DNA of 64,000 nt from Amycolatopsis palatopharyngis. GTDB taxonomy: Bacteria; Actinomycetota; Actinomycetes; Mycobacteriales; Pseudonocardiaceae. The notes under the pieces are model-generated. The model had not been told where the DNA came from. It did no database searches and saw only the letters and a program-made list of their open reading frames with translations. The DNA lies in contig NZ_PQHZ01000016.1 in the NCBI RefSeq assembly GCF_003385185.1, positions 54,401-118,400 of the forward strand, given 5' to 3'. Of this stretch, positions 41,388 to 49,679 are shown piece by piece. The position numbers and the translations under genes are program-made. Positions within the stretch are counted from its first letter, which is position 1; each line of letters opens with the position of its first letter.

Positions 41388-41981
41388 ATGAGCAAGGTCA
41401 TCAGCGCCCATGCGGTTTCGGTCGACGGGTATATCACCGGTCGCGATCCGGGTGCCGGTCGCGGACTCGGGGACGGGACGATGCTGTTCGACTGGTACTT
41501 CGACGGCGACACGCCCAGTCAGGTGTTCGACGGATTCCGGCTGAGCGAACCCAGCGCACGGGTCTTCGACAGCCTCGCCGCACGTGTGGGGGCGGTCGTG
41601 GCAGGCCGCAACACCTATGAGGACTCCGACCATTTTGGTGGCGGCAGCCCCCATCCGGCGGCTCGGCTGCTCGTTCTCAGCCACCGGCCGGCTCCGGAGA
41701 TGACCGAGCGGCAGACCCTGGTCACCACCGGCATCGAGGACGCGGTCTCGGCGGCGAAGGAGGCCGCGGGCGACAAGGATGTCGGCCTCATGGGCGGCGG
41801 CGTCGCGACCGAGGCGCTCAAGGCCGGGCTCGTCGACGAGGTGGTCCTCCATCAGGTGCCGATCCTGCTCGGCGAGGGCAGGCCCTTCTTTCAGGCACTG
41901 CCCGAGCACGTGCGTCTCCGGCTCGTCGACGCTGTCCCGGCGACCAGCGTCACGCATCTCCACTACGAGGTCGTGCGATGA
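41388..41981 (+). CDS. Dihydrofolate reductase-like / RibD C-terminal domain protein
   Basis: 197 residues from ATG 41388, with AGAAAGGA before it. The RibD_C fold is recognised by KVISAHAVSVDGYITGRDP, GAVVAGRNTYEDSDHFGG, LLVLSHRPAPE and DVGLMGGGVATEALKAGLVD. NADPH-dependent reductases of this type act on pteridine- or deaminated riboflavin-like rings; stand-alone members in operons with regulators are usually of unknown substrate. The stop overlaps the next gene (ATGA). Confidence 0.88.
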   Translation: MSKVISAHAVSVDGYITGRDPGAGRGLGDGTMLFDWYFDGDTPSQVFDGFRLSEPSARVFDSLAARVGAVVAGRNTYEDSDHFGGGSPHPAARLLVLSHRPAPEMTERQTLVTTGIEDAVSAAKEAAGDKDVGLMGGGVATEALKAGLVDEVVLHQVPILLGEGRPFFQALPEHVRLRLVDAVPATSVTHLHYEVVR

Positions 41982-42382
41982 CCGTCGCAATTGGACAGAC
42001 GGCGCCGCTCGGCCCCACCGTGCGCCGCGTGCTCGAAGGCACCCCGATCGCCCACCTTGCCAGCGTTCTTCCCGACGGTGCTCCCCACTCCGTGCCTGTC
42101 TGGATCGGCACGCACGACGACCACATCGCGATCCTCACCGGCCCGAGCACCCGCAAGGCTCGCAACCTGCGCCGCGACCCGAGGGTCGCGCTGTCCATGA
42201 CGCCGGCTGGCAACCCGTTCCAGCCGGTCATCGTTCGCGGCAGGGTCGTCGAATGGATCGAGGGCGACGCCGCCTGGGAGATCGTCGACCAGATCTCAAC
42301 GAAGTACATCGGCGGTCCCTACTCGCGCGGCGAGCAGCGAGTCGTCTTGCTTATCGAACCCGAACGCCAAAGCGCGGGTTGA
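41978..42382 (+). CDS. PNPOx-like flavin/F420 split-barrel protein
   Basis: 134 residues, co-translated with the DHFR-like gene by a 4-nt overlap. The split-barrel pattern is PIAHLASVLPDGAPHSVPVW, ILTGPSTRKARNLRRDPRVA, SMTPAGNPFQPVIVRGRVVE and a terminal VVLLIEPERQSAG. Actinobacterial proteins of this size use FMN, F420 or heme; no choice can be made here. The pair is likely a reductive detoxification module under HxlR control. Confidence 0.85.
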   Translation: MTVAIGQTAPLGPTVRRVLEGTPIAHLASVLPDGAPHSVPVWIGTHDDHIAILTGPSTRKARNLRRDPRVALSMTPAGNPFQPVIVRGRVVEWIEGDAAWEIVDQISTKYIGGPYSRGEQRVVLLIEPERQSAG

Positions 42383-42450
42383 GAGGTACCGGTCCCGCTA
42401 ACATCCGTTGCTCGCCCTGCGGTCCGGTCTCGCCGAGCGGGATTGGTGTC

Positions 42451-42873
42451 CTACTCATGGGGATCCTTCGCTGGCCAGTCGGCACTGGTGATGCCGTCAG
42501 CGTGGCCCGCAGGCCATTGGACGAGTTCGATGCGGCGACCATCCGGGTCGGTTATGAACGTCGTCTTCAAACCGTCGTCGCTTTCCTGTCCCTGGCCGAT
42601 TGGTTCGATCCCGTGGCGGGCCAGGATGTCCAGCATGTCGGGCATCGAGTCGACCTTCACGACGAGGTGACTCAAATCGGTGCCGCGGTCGACCGGCTTG
42701 CCGTCATGAACGAGTTCGACGGTGACGAACTCATCGTCGGGGAGCTTGAGCATGGTCAGATGCCCGATCGGCGTCTCGGGCACACTGCCGACGACCTCGT
42801 AACCGATCGCCGAGTAGAACGCCAGGGAGCGCTCGAGGTCGGTCACCCGCAGTCCGATATGTAATGTCCTCAT
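42451..42873 (-). CDS. VOC (glyoxalase/bleomycin-resistance) family protein
   Basis: 140 residues from ATG 42873, with GGAGG 8 nt upstream. VOC metal-binding fold: MRTLHIGLRVTDLERSLAFY begins the first beta-alpha-beta unit, DLSHLVVKVDSMPDMLDI the second, and TTFITDPDGRRIELVQW supplies the terminal Glu ligand. His5, Glu53-region residues and the final Glu are the expected metal ligands. The sequence most resembles lactoylglutathione-lyase-like proteins. It follows a frameshifted second VOC gene on the same strand. Confidence 0.88.
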   Translation of the reverse strand: MRTLHIGLRVTDLERSLAFYSAIGYEVVGSVPETPIGHLTMLKLPDDEFVTVELVHDGKPVDRGTDLSHLVVKVDSMPDMLDILARHGIEPIGQGQESDDGLKTTFITDPDGRRIELVQWPAGHADGITSADWPAKDPHE

Positions 42874-42918
42874 CGCGGTACCTCCAAAGCGTGGCGCACA
42901 GCTTGTCGCGACTGGGAC

Positions 42919-43307
42919 TCAGAGTGGGTTGAGGCGGGTCTTGAGCAGACAGAACGCGTTGCCTTCGGGGTCGGCGAGGACCTTCCATTGCTCCTCGCCG
43001 GTCTGGCCGATGTCGGCCGGACGGGCCCGAGCTTCAGGAGGCGTTCGAGTTCGGCCTCCTGATCGCGGTCGGTGGGGTTGACGTCGATGTGCAGCCTGGG
43101 CTTTCCGTGCTCCGGCTCGTTCCCGCTTCTGAGGATGATCGTCGGCTGCGGCCCGCCGAACTCTTCGCGCGGTCCGATCTCGATGGCGTAACCCTCCTGG
43201 CCCTCTTCGCGACCGAGTTCTATGAAGTCCAGGACCTCGCACCAGAACCGCGCCAGCATCTCTGGGTCGCGGCAATCAAGGACGAGCTCACTGATACGAC
43301 ATGCCAT
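42919..43307 (-). pseudogene. VOC-family gene with a single-base frameshift
   Basis: From ATG 43307 the frame encodes MACRISELVLDCRDPEMLAR and on to EAELERLLKLG. It then leaves frame near 43023-43028, where the minus strand reads GGGCCC. One extra G/C would restore ARPADIGQTGEEQWKVLADP and the end CLLKTRLNPL (stop at 42919), which completes a normal ~129-residue VOC protein. As it stands the original frame runs into an unrelated tail up to 42870. Either a recent one-base deletion in a homopolymer or a sequencing error; the protein is otherwise well preserved. Confidence 0.8.
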
Positions 43308-43593
43308 TAACGAAAACCTACTTTCAGCGTGGGAGCGGCTCTCCGCAGTCGGAACAGCTCGAGACCGTACCGGGCGAAGTGAGCAGGCGCGACGGGTTTC
43401 GGGTCCTCGCCCGGCCACCGGCTAAGCGCAACGATCTCGTCGAGGAATTGGCAGCCTGGGAAATGCGAACAGGACCACCACGTAGTTGGTGTTCCGTCGG
43501 CCACCGGGACGCGGAGGGACCCGGACAACACGCTCGGGAGATCGCGGACTACCTCGCGAAAAGGAAGGGTTAAGGAAGGCCGGTGAGACGCGA
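43308..43593. other. Region without a convincing gene
   Basis: Two overlapping antisense open frames occur. The minus-strand frame (to 43606) ends TAATG over the VOC start and contains WWSCSHFPGCQF, but its start would lie in the tRNA terminator. The plus-strand frame 43301-43573 has weak codon bias. I would not annotate either as a gene without homologs. Confidence 0.4.
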
Positions 43594-43623
43594 AATCCCT
43601 GATCACTGTCGCGACCAGGGATT
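43594..43623 (-). terminator. Terminator after tRNA-Arg
   Basis: AATCCCTG and CAGGGATT pair over 8 bp with a 14-nt loop, 4 bp past the 3' end of the tRNA on the minus strand. Confidence 0.65.
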
Positions 43624-43626
43624 CTG

Positions 43627-43699
43627 TGCCCCCGGCAGGATTCGAACCTGCGACACCCGCTTTAGGAGAGCGGTGCTCTATCCCCTGAGCTACGAGGGC
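43627..43699 (-). tRNA. tRNA-Arg (anticodon CCT)
   Basis: A 73-nt cloverleaf on the minus strand. Acceptor GCCCTCG pairs with CGGGGGC (one G-U). The D arm is GCTC/GAGC, the anticodon stem CCGCT/AGCGG with loop CTCCTAA (anticodon CCT), and the T arm GCAGG-TTCGAAT-CCTGC. CCA is not encoded. No integrase or att-like duplication was found beside it. Confidence 0.97.
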
Positions 43700-43863
43700 G
43701 GGGACGTGCGCGCATAGCCTACCGGGCGGCGGGTGGTATCGGCGCGGCGGGATCGGCGTGCGCCTCGCCCGGGTGGGTGTGTGGTTACCGTCAACAAACC
43801 GTCAGTGGGTAGCCTTCGTTAACCACAAGCGGGTGAACCCCGCCACACGTTCCGGAGGCGTCG

Positions 43864-44514
43864 TTGATCAAGGTCATGTTTGCCGACGACGAGGAGCTGG
43901 TCCGATCGGGCCTGCGCGCCATGTTGTCGGGAGCGCCGGACATAGAGATCGTCGGAGAAGCCAGCGATGGCAGGTCGGCCGTGGAGGCCGCCCGCCGATA
44001 CCGTCCCGATGTCGCTCTGCTCGACATCAAAATGCGCGCCGCCGACGACGGCATCCGCGCGCTCCGCGCCATCCACGCGCTGCCCGAACCACCGTTCGTG
44101 GCGATGCTGACCACGTTCGACATCGACGAGTACGTGAGCCTTGCCCTCCGCCTCGGAGCCAATGGCTTCCTGCTCAAGGACATCGACCCTGCCGCGCTCC
44201 TGCGCGCGGTTCGGGACCTGTCCAGGGGTGGCGCGGTCCTCGACCCCGGGGTCGCGGCCCGGATGGTCCACGCCCACCGCGACGAGCAGCGCGCGGCCCA
44301 GCCCGCGCGCAAGCTGCTCTCCTCGCTGTCCGACCGTGAGCGCGAGGTGGTCGGCCTGATCGGCCAGGGCATGTCCAATGCCGAGATTGGCAGCAAGCTG
44401 CACCTTTCCGAGGCGACCGTCAAGGGCTACGTCTCAGCCGTCCTGTCCAAGATCGGGGCCGCCAACCGGGTGCAGGCGGCATTGCTCGCTTACCGGGGCG
44501 GCCTGATCGACTGA
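43864..44514 (+). CDS. Orphan LuxR/NarL-type response regulator
   Basis: 216 residues from TTG 43864, supported by GGAGG 5-6 nt upstream. Receiver: MIKVMFADDEELVRSGLRAM, phospho-acceptor Asp54 in ALLDIKMRA, Lys in GFLLKDID. GerE HTH: LSDREREVVGLIGQGMSNAE and SEATVKGYVSAVLSKIG. No histidine kinase is adjacent. Downstream lie the 97-bp repeats and the TRIC channel gene on the same strand, possibly co-transcribed. Confidence 0.9.
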   Translation: MIKVMFADDEELVRSGLRAMLSGAPDIEIVGEASDGRSAVEAARRYRPDVALLDIKMRAADDGIRALRAIHALPEPPFVAMLTTFDIDEYVSLALRLGANGFLLKDIDPAALLRAVRDLSRGGAVLDPGVAARMVHAHRDEQRAAQPARKLLSSLSDREREVVGLIGQGMSNAEIGSKLHLSEATVKGYVSAVLSKIGAANRVQAALLAYRGGLID

Positions 44515-44705
44515 GGAGGCAACGGTGATGGACCACGGCGGATGTCGTTCCCCCGAGGGAGTTGCACGCGGTGCTGAGCTTGCGAAGCGCTGCCGATTGA
44601 ACGCTGGCTGAGGAGGCAACGGTGGTGGACCACGGTGGGTGTTGTTCCTCCGAGGGAGTTGCACGCGGTGCTGAGTTCGCGAAGCGCCGCCGATCGAACA
44701 CTGAC
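44512..44705 (+). repeat. Two tandem 97-bp direct repeats
   Basis: Unit 1 is 44512-44608 and unit 2 is 44609-44705. They align without gaps, with about 11 mismatches by eye (~89%). Each begins TGAGGAGGCAACGGTG, a ribosome-site-like sequence, and contains the invariant core GAGGGAGTTGCACGCGGTGC, which can form short hairpins (GCAC-GCG-GTGC). They fill the gap between the response regulator and the channel gene. Confidence 0.9.
44528..44611 (+). CDS. Micro-ORF 1 in 97-bp repeat (uncertain)
   Basis: A 27-codon frame from ATG 44528 preceded by GAGGAGG at ideal spacing. It begins MDHGGCRSPEGVARGAELAK. Its stop overlaps the start of repeat unit 2. Differences from the unit-2 peptide are mostly amino-acid changing, so coding selection is not evident; it may be a translated leader or only an RNA element. 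Confidence 0.3.
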   Translation: MDHGGCRSPEGVARGAELAKRCRLNAG

Positions 44706-44714
44706 CAGTACTAG
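44625..44714 (+). CDS. Micro-ORF 2 in 97-bp repeat (uncertain)
   Basis: A 29-codon frame from GTG 44625, also behind GAGGAGG, beginning with V-DHGGCCSSEGVARGAEF and ending NTDQY. Its stop is 3 nt before the GTG of the TRIC-type channel gene, which has no ribosome site of its own. Ribosomes reading this micro-ORF could reinitiate there, which would explain its retention. Confidence 0.35.
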   Translation: MDHGGCCSSEGVARGAEFAKRRRSNTDQY

Positions 44715-44717
44715 AAC

Positions 44718-45329
44718 GTGCTGTACGCGCTGGAGATGCTCGGGCTGGTGGCGTTCGCCGCCTCTGGCTCCTTCGCCGCGGTCTGGGCCCGGCTCGACGT
44801 CTTCGGCGTCGTCGTACTTGGCCTCACCACCGCGCTCGGTGGCGGCATCATCCGTGACGTCCTGCTCGGCATCAACCCGCCGACCACTCTGCGCACCTGG
44901 CCCTATCTCGCCGTCTGCGCCGCCACCGCCATCGCCGTGTTCGCCTTCCACCCGGTCCTGGCCAAGCTGCGCAAGGCCGTCCTGCTCGCCGACGCCGTCG
45001 GCCTCGGCGTGTTCGCCACCTCCGGCACCGCGATCGCACTGAACGCGGGCGCGCCTGTCTACACCGCCTGCCTCGTCGGCATGACCACCGGCATCGGCGG
45101 GGGCGCGCTGCGCGACGTCCTGCTGCGCGAGATCCCGCTCGTGCTGCGCAAGGAGATCTACGCCCTCGCCGCCCTCGCCGGCGCCGTACTCGTCGGCGTG
45201 GGGCACCTCGTGCACCTGCCCGCCGGACCGGTGACCGTGTTCGCCGCGGCCGTCGTGGTCACCGTTCGCGTGCTCGCCCTCTGGCGGAAGTGGAACGCGC
45301 CCGTCGCCAGGGGGACCGGAGTCGAGTGA
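44718..45329 (+). CDS. Trimeric intracellular cation (TRIC) channel family / UPF0126 protein
   Basis: 203 residues from GTG 44718. Seven hydrophobic helices arranged as two similar three-helix halves: FAASGSFAAVWARLDVFGVV with LGGGIIRDVLLG in the first half and FATSGTAIALNAGAP with IGGGALRDVLL in the second. The GGG-x-x-RD motifs are the kinked pore segments of prokaryotic TRIC channels (monovalent cation conductance). Start has no own ribosome site; coupling to micro-ORF 2 is likely. Confidence 0.9.
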   Translation: MLYALEMLGLVAFAASGSFAAVWARLDVFGVVVLGLTTALGGGIIRDVLLGINPPTTLRTWPYLAVCAATAIAVFAFHPVLAKLRKAVLLADAVGLGVFATSGTAIALNAGAPVYTACLVGMTTGIGGGALRDVLLREIPLVLRKEIYALAALAGAVLVGVGHLVHLPAGPVTVFAAAVVVTVRVLALWRKWNAPVARGTGVE

Positions 45330-45392
45330 CACTCCCGGCCGTCCCGCGCGTGTTCTCAGCGGCGGCTCAGACTCGCGAGTAAGACTGGGGTT

Positions 45393-46085
45393 ATGCGCAT
45401 TCTCGTTGTCGACGACGACCGGGCGGTCCGGGAGTCCCTTCGCCGCTCCCTGGAGTTCAACGGCTACCAGGTGGAACTCGCCAGCGACGGGGCGCAGGCC
45501 CTGGACGCCATCGTCGCCAACCGCCCAGACGCGATGGTCCTCGACGTCATGATGCCCAGACTTGACGGCCTCGAGGTCGCCCGCAGGCTGCGCAGCACCG
45601 GTGACGATCTGCCGATCCTCGTCCTCACCGCACGCGACACCGTCTCCGACCGGGTCTCCGGCCTGGACGCGGGCGCCGACGACTACCTGCCCAAGCCCTT
45701 CGCGCTCGAGGAACTGCTCGCCCGGCTCCGCGCCCTGCTGCGCCGCTCCGGCAACGAGAGCCAGTCCGACCAGCACACCGAGATGCTCAGTTTCGGCGAC
45801 CTCACCCTCGACCCCGGCACCAGGGAGGTCCGCAGGGGCGAGCGCTCGATCAGCCTCACCAGGACCGAGTTCGCGCTGATGGAACTCCTGCTGTCCTACC
45901 CGAAGCACGTCCTGACTCGCGGCCGCATCCTGGAGGAGGTCTGGGGCTACGACTTCCCGACCTCAGGAAACGCGCTCGAGGTCTACGTCGGTTACCTGCG
46001 GCGCAAGACCGAGGCCGGCGGCGAACCCCGGCTGATCCACACCGTTCGCGGCGTCGGTTACGTCCTGCGGGAGACGCCTCCGTGA
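45393..46085 (+). CDS. mprA: OmpR-type response regulator, MprA-like
   Basis: 230 residues. Receiver [20 protein letters not shown] with Asp51 ([12 protein letters not shown]) and Lys in [20 protein letters not shown]. The winged helix ends with [20 protein letters not shown] and [15 protein letters not shown]. The start overlaps nothing upstream; its stop overlaps the kinase GTG (GTGA). Sequence and context (kinase, then PepD-like protease, MoaB2 and MscL downstream) match mycobacterial mprA, the envelope-stress regulator, although here DeoR and GalT genes intervene. Confidence 0.9.
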   Translation: MRILVVDDDRAVRESLRRSLEFNGYQVELASDGAQALDAIVANRPDAMVLDVMMPRLDGLEVARRLRSTGDDLPILVLTARDTVSDRVSGLDAGADDYLPKPFALEELLARLRALLRRSGNESQSDQHTEMLSFGDLTLDPGTREVRRGERSISLTRTEFALMELLLSYPKHVLTRGRILEEVWGYDFPTSGNALEVYVGYLRRKTEAGGEPRLIHTVRGVGYVLRETPP

Positions 46086-47497
46086 GCAGTGTCGCCCCGA
46101 CCGCCCCCGCTGGCGCGCCGCCGCCCGAGCCCGCGGTACAGCGCCGGTTCTCCCTGCGGGTCAGGGTCACCCTGCTCGCGGCGATCTGCGTGGCCGGCGC
46201 CGTCGGCCTGGTTTCGCTCGGTGCCTATCTCACCGTCCGCGACAACCTCTACCAGCAGATCGACGACAGCCTCATCCAGCGCGCCACCGCCGCGGTGGAG
46301 ACGCCTCCGGTGCAGAGCAGGCTGCAACAGATCCCCGGCGCCTTCCTGGCCAGCACCGACATCCAGATCGGCCTGCTCTACTCCGGCGACCGGCGGCTGG
46401 TCTACCCCGGCGAGGGCAGGCAACCGCCCTGGGGCGAGAAGGAACTCGCGGTAGCCCGCGGCGAGTCCCCGTACTCGCTGCGCACCGACACCGCCACCGA
46501 CACCAGGGTGATCGCCCTGCCTTCGGGTATCGGCGAGGCGATGGTGCTCGCACAGTCCCTCGGCCCCACCAAACACACCCTCGCCGAACTGTCCATCGTG
46601 CTGCTCCTGATCAGCGGCGCGGGCGTGGTGGTCGCCGCGCTCGCGGGCACCGCGGTGGCGCGCGGCGGCCTGCGCCCCGTCGAACGCCTCACCTCCGCCA
46701 CCGAGCGGGTGACACGCACCGGCGACCTACGGCCCATTCCGGTCAGTGGCGACGACGAGTTGGCCAGGCTCACGCACAGCTTCAACACGATGCTCGGTGC
46801 CGTTTCGGAGTCCCAGGAACGGCAGCGCCAGCTCGTGGCCGACGCGGGCCATGAGCTGCGCACCCCGCTGACCTCCCTGCGCACCAACCTGGAACTGCTC
46901 CTCGCCGCGAGCCGGTCGCGAACCGCGACCCTTTCGGAGCAGGACAGAAGCGAGATCGAGACGGATATTCGTGGTCAGCTCGACGAACTGACCCAGCTCA
47001 TCGGTGATCTCGTGGAGCTGGCCAGACAGGACGAGCCCCGCGCCGAGTTCGAACGGGTCGAGCTCGTGGAGACCGTCGAACGCGCGCTGGACCGTGCCCG
47101 CAGACGTGCCGGAGAGCTCGACTTCGACGTCGAGCTGCAGCCGTGGGTGCTGACCGGTGACTCCAACGCACTCGAACGCGCCGTGCTCAACCTGCTGGAC
47201 AACGCCGTGAAGTTCTCGCCGGAGGGTTCCGTGGTCCGGGTGCGCTTGCGCCCGCTCGGTGACGGCACCGCCGTGCTGGAGGTCGCCGACGCTGGCCCTG
47301 GGATCGCCGAAGACGACCTGCCGAAGGTGTTCGATCGCTTCTACCGCTCATCTGAGGCTCGGACGCTACCCGGCTCCGGGCTCGGGCTCGCCATAGTCAA
47401 ACAGGCCGCGGAGCGACACGGCGGAGCCGTTTACGCGGCCAACCTCCCTGAGGGCGGCGCCCTGCTCACGATCCGGCTGCCGGGAATCCCCGGCTGA
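46082..47497 (+). CDS. mprB: Sensor histidine kinase, MprB-like
   Basis: 471 residues. TM1 ~29-51, an extracytoplasmic sensor domain ~52-165, TM2 ~168-190, HAMP ([20 protein letters not shown]), HisKA with His257 in [20 protein letters not shown], and an ATPase domain ([37 protein letters not shown]). Coupled to the MprA-like gene. In mycobacteria MprB senses envelope stress and is regulated through DnaK and PepD; the same circuit is inferred from synteny. Confidence 0.92.
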   Translation: MSSVAPTAPAGAPPPEPAVQRRFSLRVRVTLLAAICVAGAVGLVSLGAYLTVRDNLYQQIDDSLIQRATAAVETPPVQSRLQQIPGAFLASTDIQIGLLYSGDRRLVYPGEGRQPPWGEKELAVARGESPYSLRTDTATDTRVIALPSGIGEAMVLAQSLGPTKHTLAELSIVLLLISGAGVVVAALAGTAVARGGLRPVERLTSATERVTRTGDLRPIPVSGDDELARLTHSFNTMLGAVSESQERQRQLVADAGHELRTPLTSLRTNLELLLAASRSRTATLSEQDRSEIETDIRGQLDELTQLIGDLVELARQDEPRAEFERVELVETVERALDRARRRAGELDFDVELQPWVLTGDSNALERAVLNLLDNAVKFSPEGSVVRVRLRPLGDGTAVLEVADAGPGIAEDDLPKVFDRFYRSSEARTLPGSGLGLAIVKQAAERHGGAVYAANLPEGGALLTIRLPGIPG

Positions 47498-47553
47498 AAC
47501 ACGGGGACCCCACCCGCGCGTGTTTGATCGTGTAGGATTTTGTGTAGTTGGTT

Positions 47554-48387
47554 ATGGCGTGGGGACGGGAGTTGACGGTGCTGGCGCGGCAGCGGCAAGC
47601 GATCATCCTGGAGGAGGCCCGGCGCAACGGCGCCGTCCGGGTCAGTGACCTGGTCGCCAAGCTGGGCGTCTCCGACATGACCGTGCGCCGCGACCTCGAC
47701 GTGCTGGCAGGCCGCGGGCTGGTGGAGAAGGTCTACGGCGGGGCCACCTCGATGATGGGGAAGAGCACCGACGAGCCAGGCTTCGAGGCGAAGTCGGTCC
47801 GGCAACGGGCCCAGAAGAACGCGATCGCCGAGACGGCCGCGACCCTCGTCCGGCCGGGCACCGCCATCGGACTGTCGGCGGGCACCACCACCTGGACGCT
47901 CGCCCACGCACTCGACTCGATCCCCGGGCTCACGATCGTCACGAACTCGATCCAGGTCGCCGACGTCCTGCGCGCCTCCGGCCAGGCTGACCGCACGGTC
48001 GTGCTCACCGGCGGTGTCCGGACCCCGTCCGACGCGCTGGTCGGGCCCGTCGCCGTGCACAGTCTGCGCACCCTGCATCTGGACCTGGTCTTCCTCGGCG
48101 TGCATGGGATGTCCGAAACGGCCGGGTTCACCACACCGAATCTCACCGAGAGCGAGACCGATCGCGCGCTCGTCGAGGCCGGGCGCAAGCTGATCGTGCT
48201 CGCCGACCACACCAAATGGGGCGTGATCGGGATCTCGACCATCGCGGATCTGGACGAGGCCGACGCTGTCGTCAGTGACTCGGGCCTGCCGGAGTCCGCC
48301 CGTGACGTGCTGACCGAACGGGTCGGCGAACTGATGATCGCTCCTGTGCAAGGGGCGGATGACCTGCCGGAGGAATCTGCGTGCTGA
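47554..48387 (+). CDS. DeoR-family sugar-phosphate-responsive regulator
   Basis: About 277 residues from ATG 47554 (GTG 47578 is an alternative, giving the usual VLARQRQ start). N-terminal HTH: RRNGAVRVSDLVAKLGVSDM and TVRRDLDVLAGRGLVEKVYG. C-terminal DeoRC domain: IGLSAGTTTWTLAHAL, VLTGGVRTPSDALVGP, DLVFLGVHGMS and VLADHTKWGVIGI. It overlaps galT and probably controls galactose use in response to a phosphosugar. Confidence 0.9.
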   Translation: MAWGRELTVLARQRQAIILEEARRNGAVRVSDLVAKLGVSDMTVRRDLDVLAGRGLVEKVYGGATSMMGKSTDEPGFEAKSVRQRAQKNAIAETAATLVRPGTAIGLSAGTTTWTLAHALDSIPGLTIVTNSIQVADVLRASGQADRTVVLTGGVRTPSDALVGPVAVHSLRTLHLDLVFLGVHGMSETAGFTTPNLTESETDRALVEAGRKLIVLADHTKWGVIGISTIADLDEADAVVSDSGLPESARDVLTERVGELMIAPVQGADDLPEESAC

Positions 48388-49466
48388 AGACCGTCCGTCA
48401 CCTCGCCGACGGTCGCGAGATCATCTACTTCGACGAGTCGGACACGGCGACCCCGCGACAGGCGCGCGACACCCGTGACCTGCCACCTGTCGCGGCCTCC
48501 TCGGAGATTCGGCGTGACCCGTTGACGGGTGAGTGGGTCGCGATGGCGGCCCATCGCCAGACCCGTACCTACAAGCCACCCGCGGATCTGTGCCCACTCT
48601 GCCCGAGCTCACCGGGCCGGCCCAGCGAGGTTCCCGAGTCCGACTATGACGTGGCGGTGTTCGAGAACCGCTTCCCCTCCTTCGCGCTCGACGTGCCCGG
48701 CGAACCATCCACTGTGGATGACGCTGGCATCGTCCCGGTGGCTCCGGGGCGCGGCCGGTGCGAGGTGGTGTGCTTCACCAGCGACCACAACCGTTCCTTC
48801 GCCGAACTCGGCGAGCGCAGGGTGCGTACGGTCGTCGACGCCTGGGCGGACCGCACGACGCAACTGTCCAAGCTGGACGGTGTACGGCAGGTCTTCCCCT
48901 TCGAGAACCGGGGTGAGGAGATCGGCGTCACCCTGCACCATCCGCACGGTCAGATCTACGCCTACCCGTTCGTCACTCCCCGGACCGAGCGCATGATCAG
49001 CACCGCGCGGGAGTATCGCGCGGAAACCGGCAGGCACGTGCTCGGCGACGTGCTGGCCGCCGAGCGCCGTGGCGGCACCAGGGTGGTTGCCGAGGGTGAA
49101 CACTGGACGGCGTTCGTTCCCCCGGCCGCCCGCTGGCCGGTGCAGGTGCAGATCGTCCCGCATCGGCAGGTGCCCGACCTGCCCGCGCTGAGCGCCGACG
49201 AACGCGATGATTTCGCCGCGGTCTACCTCCAGGTGCTGCGCCGTTGCGACGCGCTCTACGACCGGCCGCTGCCGTACGTCGCGGGCTGGTACCAGGCGCC
49301 GGTGGATCAGGGCAGGGAGGAGTGCTGGCTGCATCTCGAGCTGTTCTCCGTGCTGCGCTCGGCCGACAAGCTGAAGTATCTTGCAGGTTCGGAGTCGGGC
49401 ATGGCTGTGTGGGTGAATGACGCCACTCCCGAGCAGATCGCGCAGCGGTTGCGGTCCGCGGGCTGA
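48381..49466 (+). CDS. galT: Galactose-1-phosphate uridylyltransferase
   Basis: 361 residues from GTG 48381, overlapping the DeoR gene by 7 nt. Leloir-pathway enzyme: exchanges UMP between UDP-glucose and galactose-1-phosphate. Catalytic His189 is in TLHHPHGQIYAYPF. Cys71/Cys74 (LCPLC) are the N-terminal zinc ligands. The C-terminal HLELFSVLRSADKLKYLAGS is conserved. No galK or galE lies next to it, unlike the usual galTEK operons, so the kinase must be elsewhere. It sits between mprB-like and pepD-like genes that are adjacent in mycobacteria. Confidence 0.93.
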   Translation: MLKTVRHLADGREIIYFDESDTATPRQARDTRDLPPVAASSEIRRDPLTGEWVAMAAHRQTRTYKPPADLCPLCPSSPGRPSEVPESDYDVAVFENRFPSFALDVPGEPSTVDDAGIVPVAPGRGRCEVVCFTSDHNRSFAELGERRVRTVVDAWADRTTQLSKLDGVRQVFPFENRGEEIGVTLHHPHGQIYAYPFVTPRTERMISTAREYRAETGRHVLGDVLAAERRGGTRVVAEGEHWTAFVPPAARWPVQVQIVPHRQVPDLPALSADERDDFAAVYLQVLRRCDALYDRPLPYVAGWYQAPVDQGREECWLHLELFSVLRSADKLKYLAGSESGMAVWVNDATPEQIAQRLRSAG

Positions 49467-49679
49467 GTCGCCGGCGCGACTCACGCGTTAAGCACAGTGT
49501 TGGATGGGATATTCGGGTGATGCACGCTCTCAAGTGCGAATATGGTGCGAGGGTCGCCCGCGTCCGGCTGTCGCGAGCCGGTCCGCGTGAACGCAGGCCT
49601 GGCACCATCCGCCAAATTGCGCATCACCCTCACAGCATCAGCTCAGCCTGTTCTCAGGACGGACGCGCATGGTGGTGAC

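Noticed and set aside
43301..43573. 90-codon plus-strand frame
   Set aside because: Weak third-position GC bias, no recognised motif, and antisense to an equally doubtful frame.
43627..43699. tRNA-Arg as an integration site of a mobile island
   Set aside because: No integrase, excisionase or direct repeat of the tRNA 3' end was found on either side.
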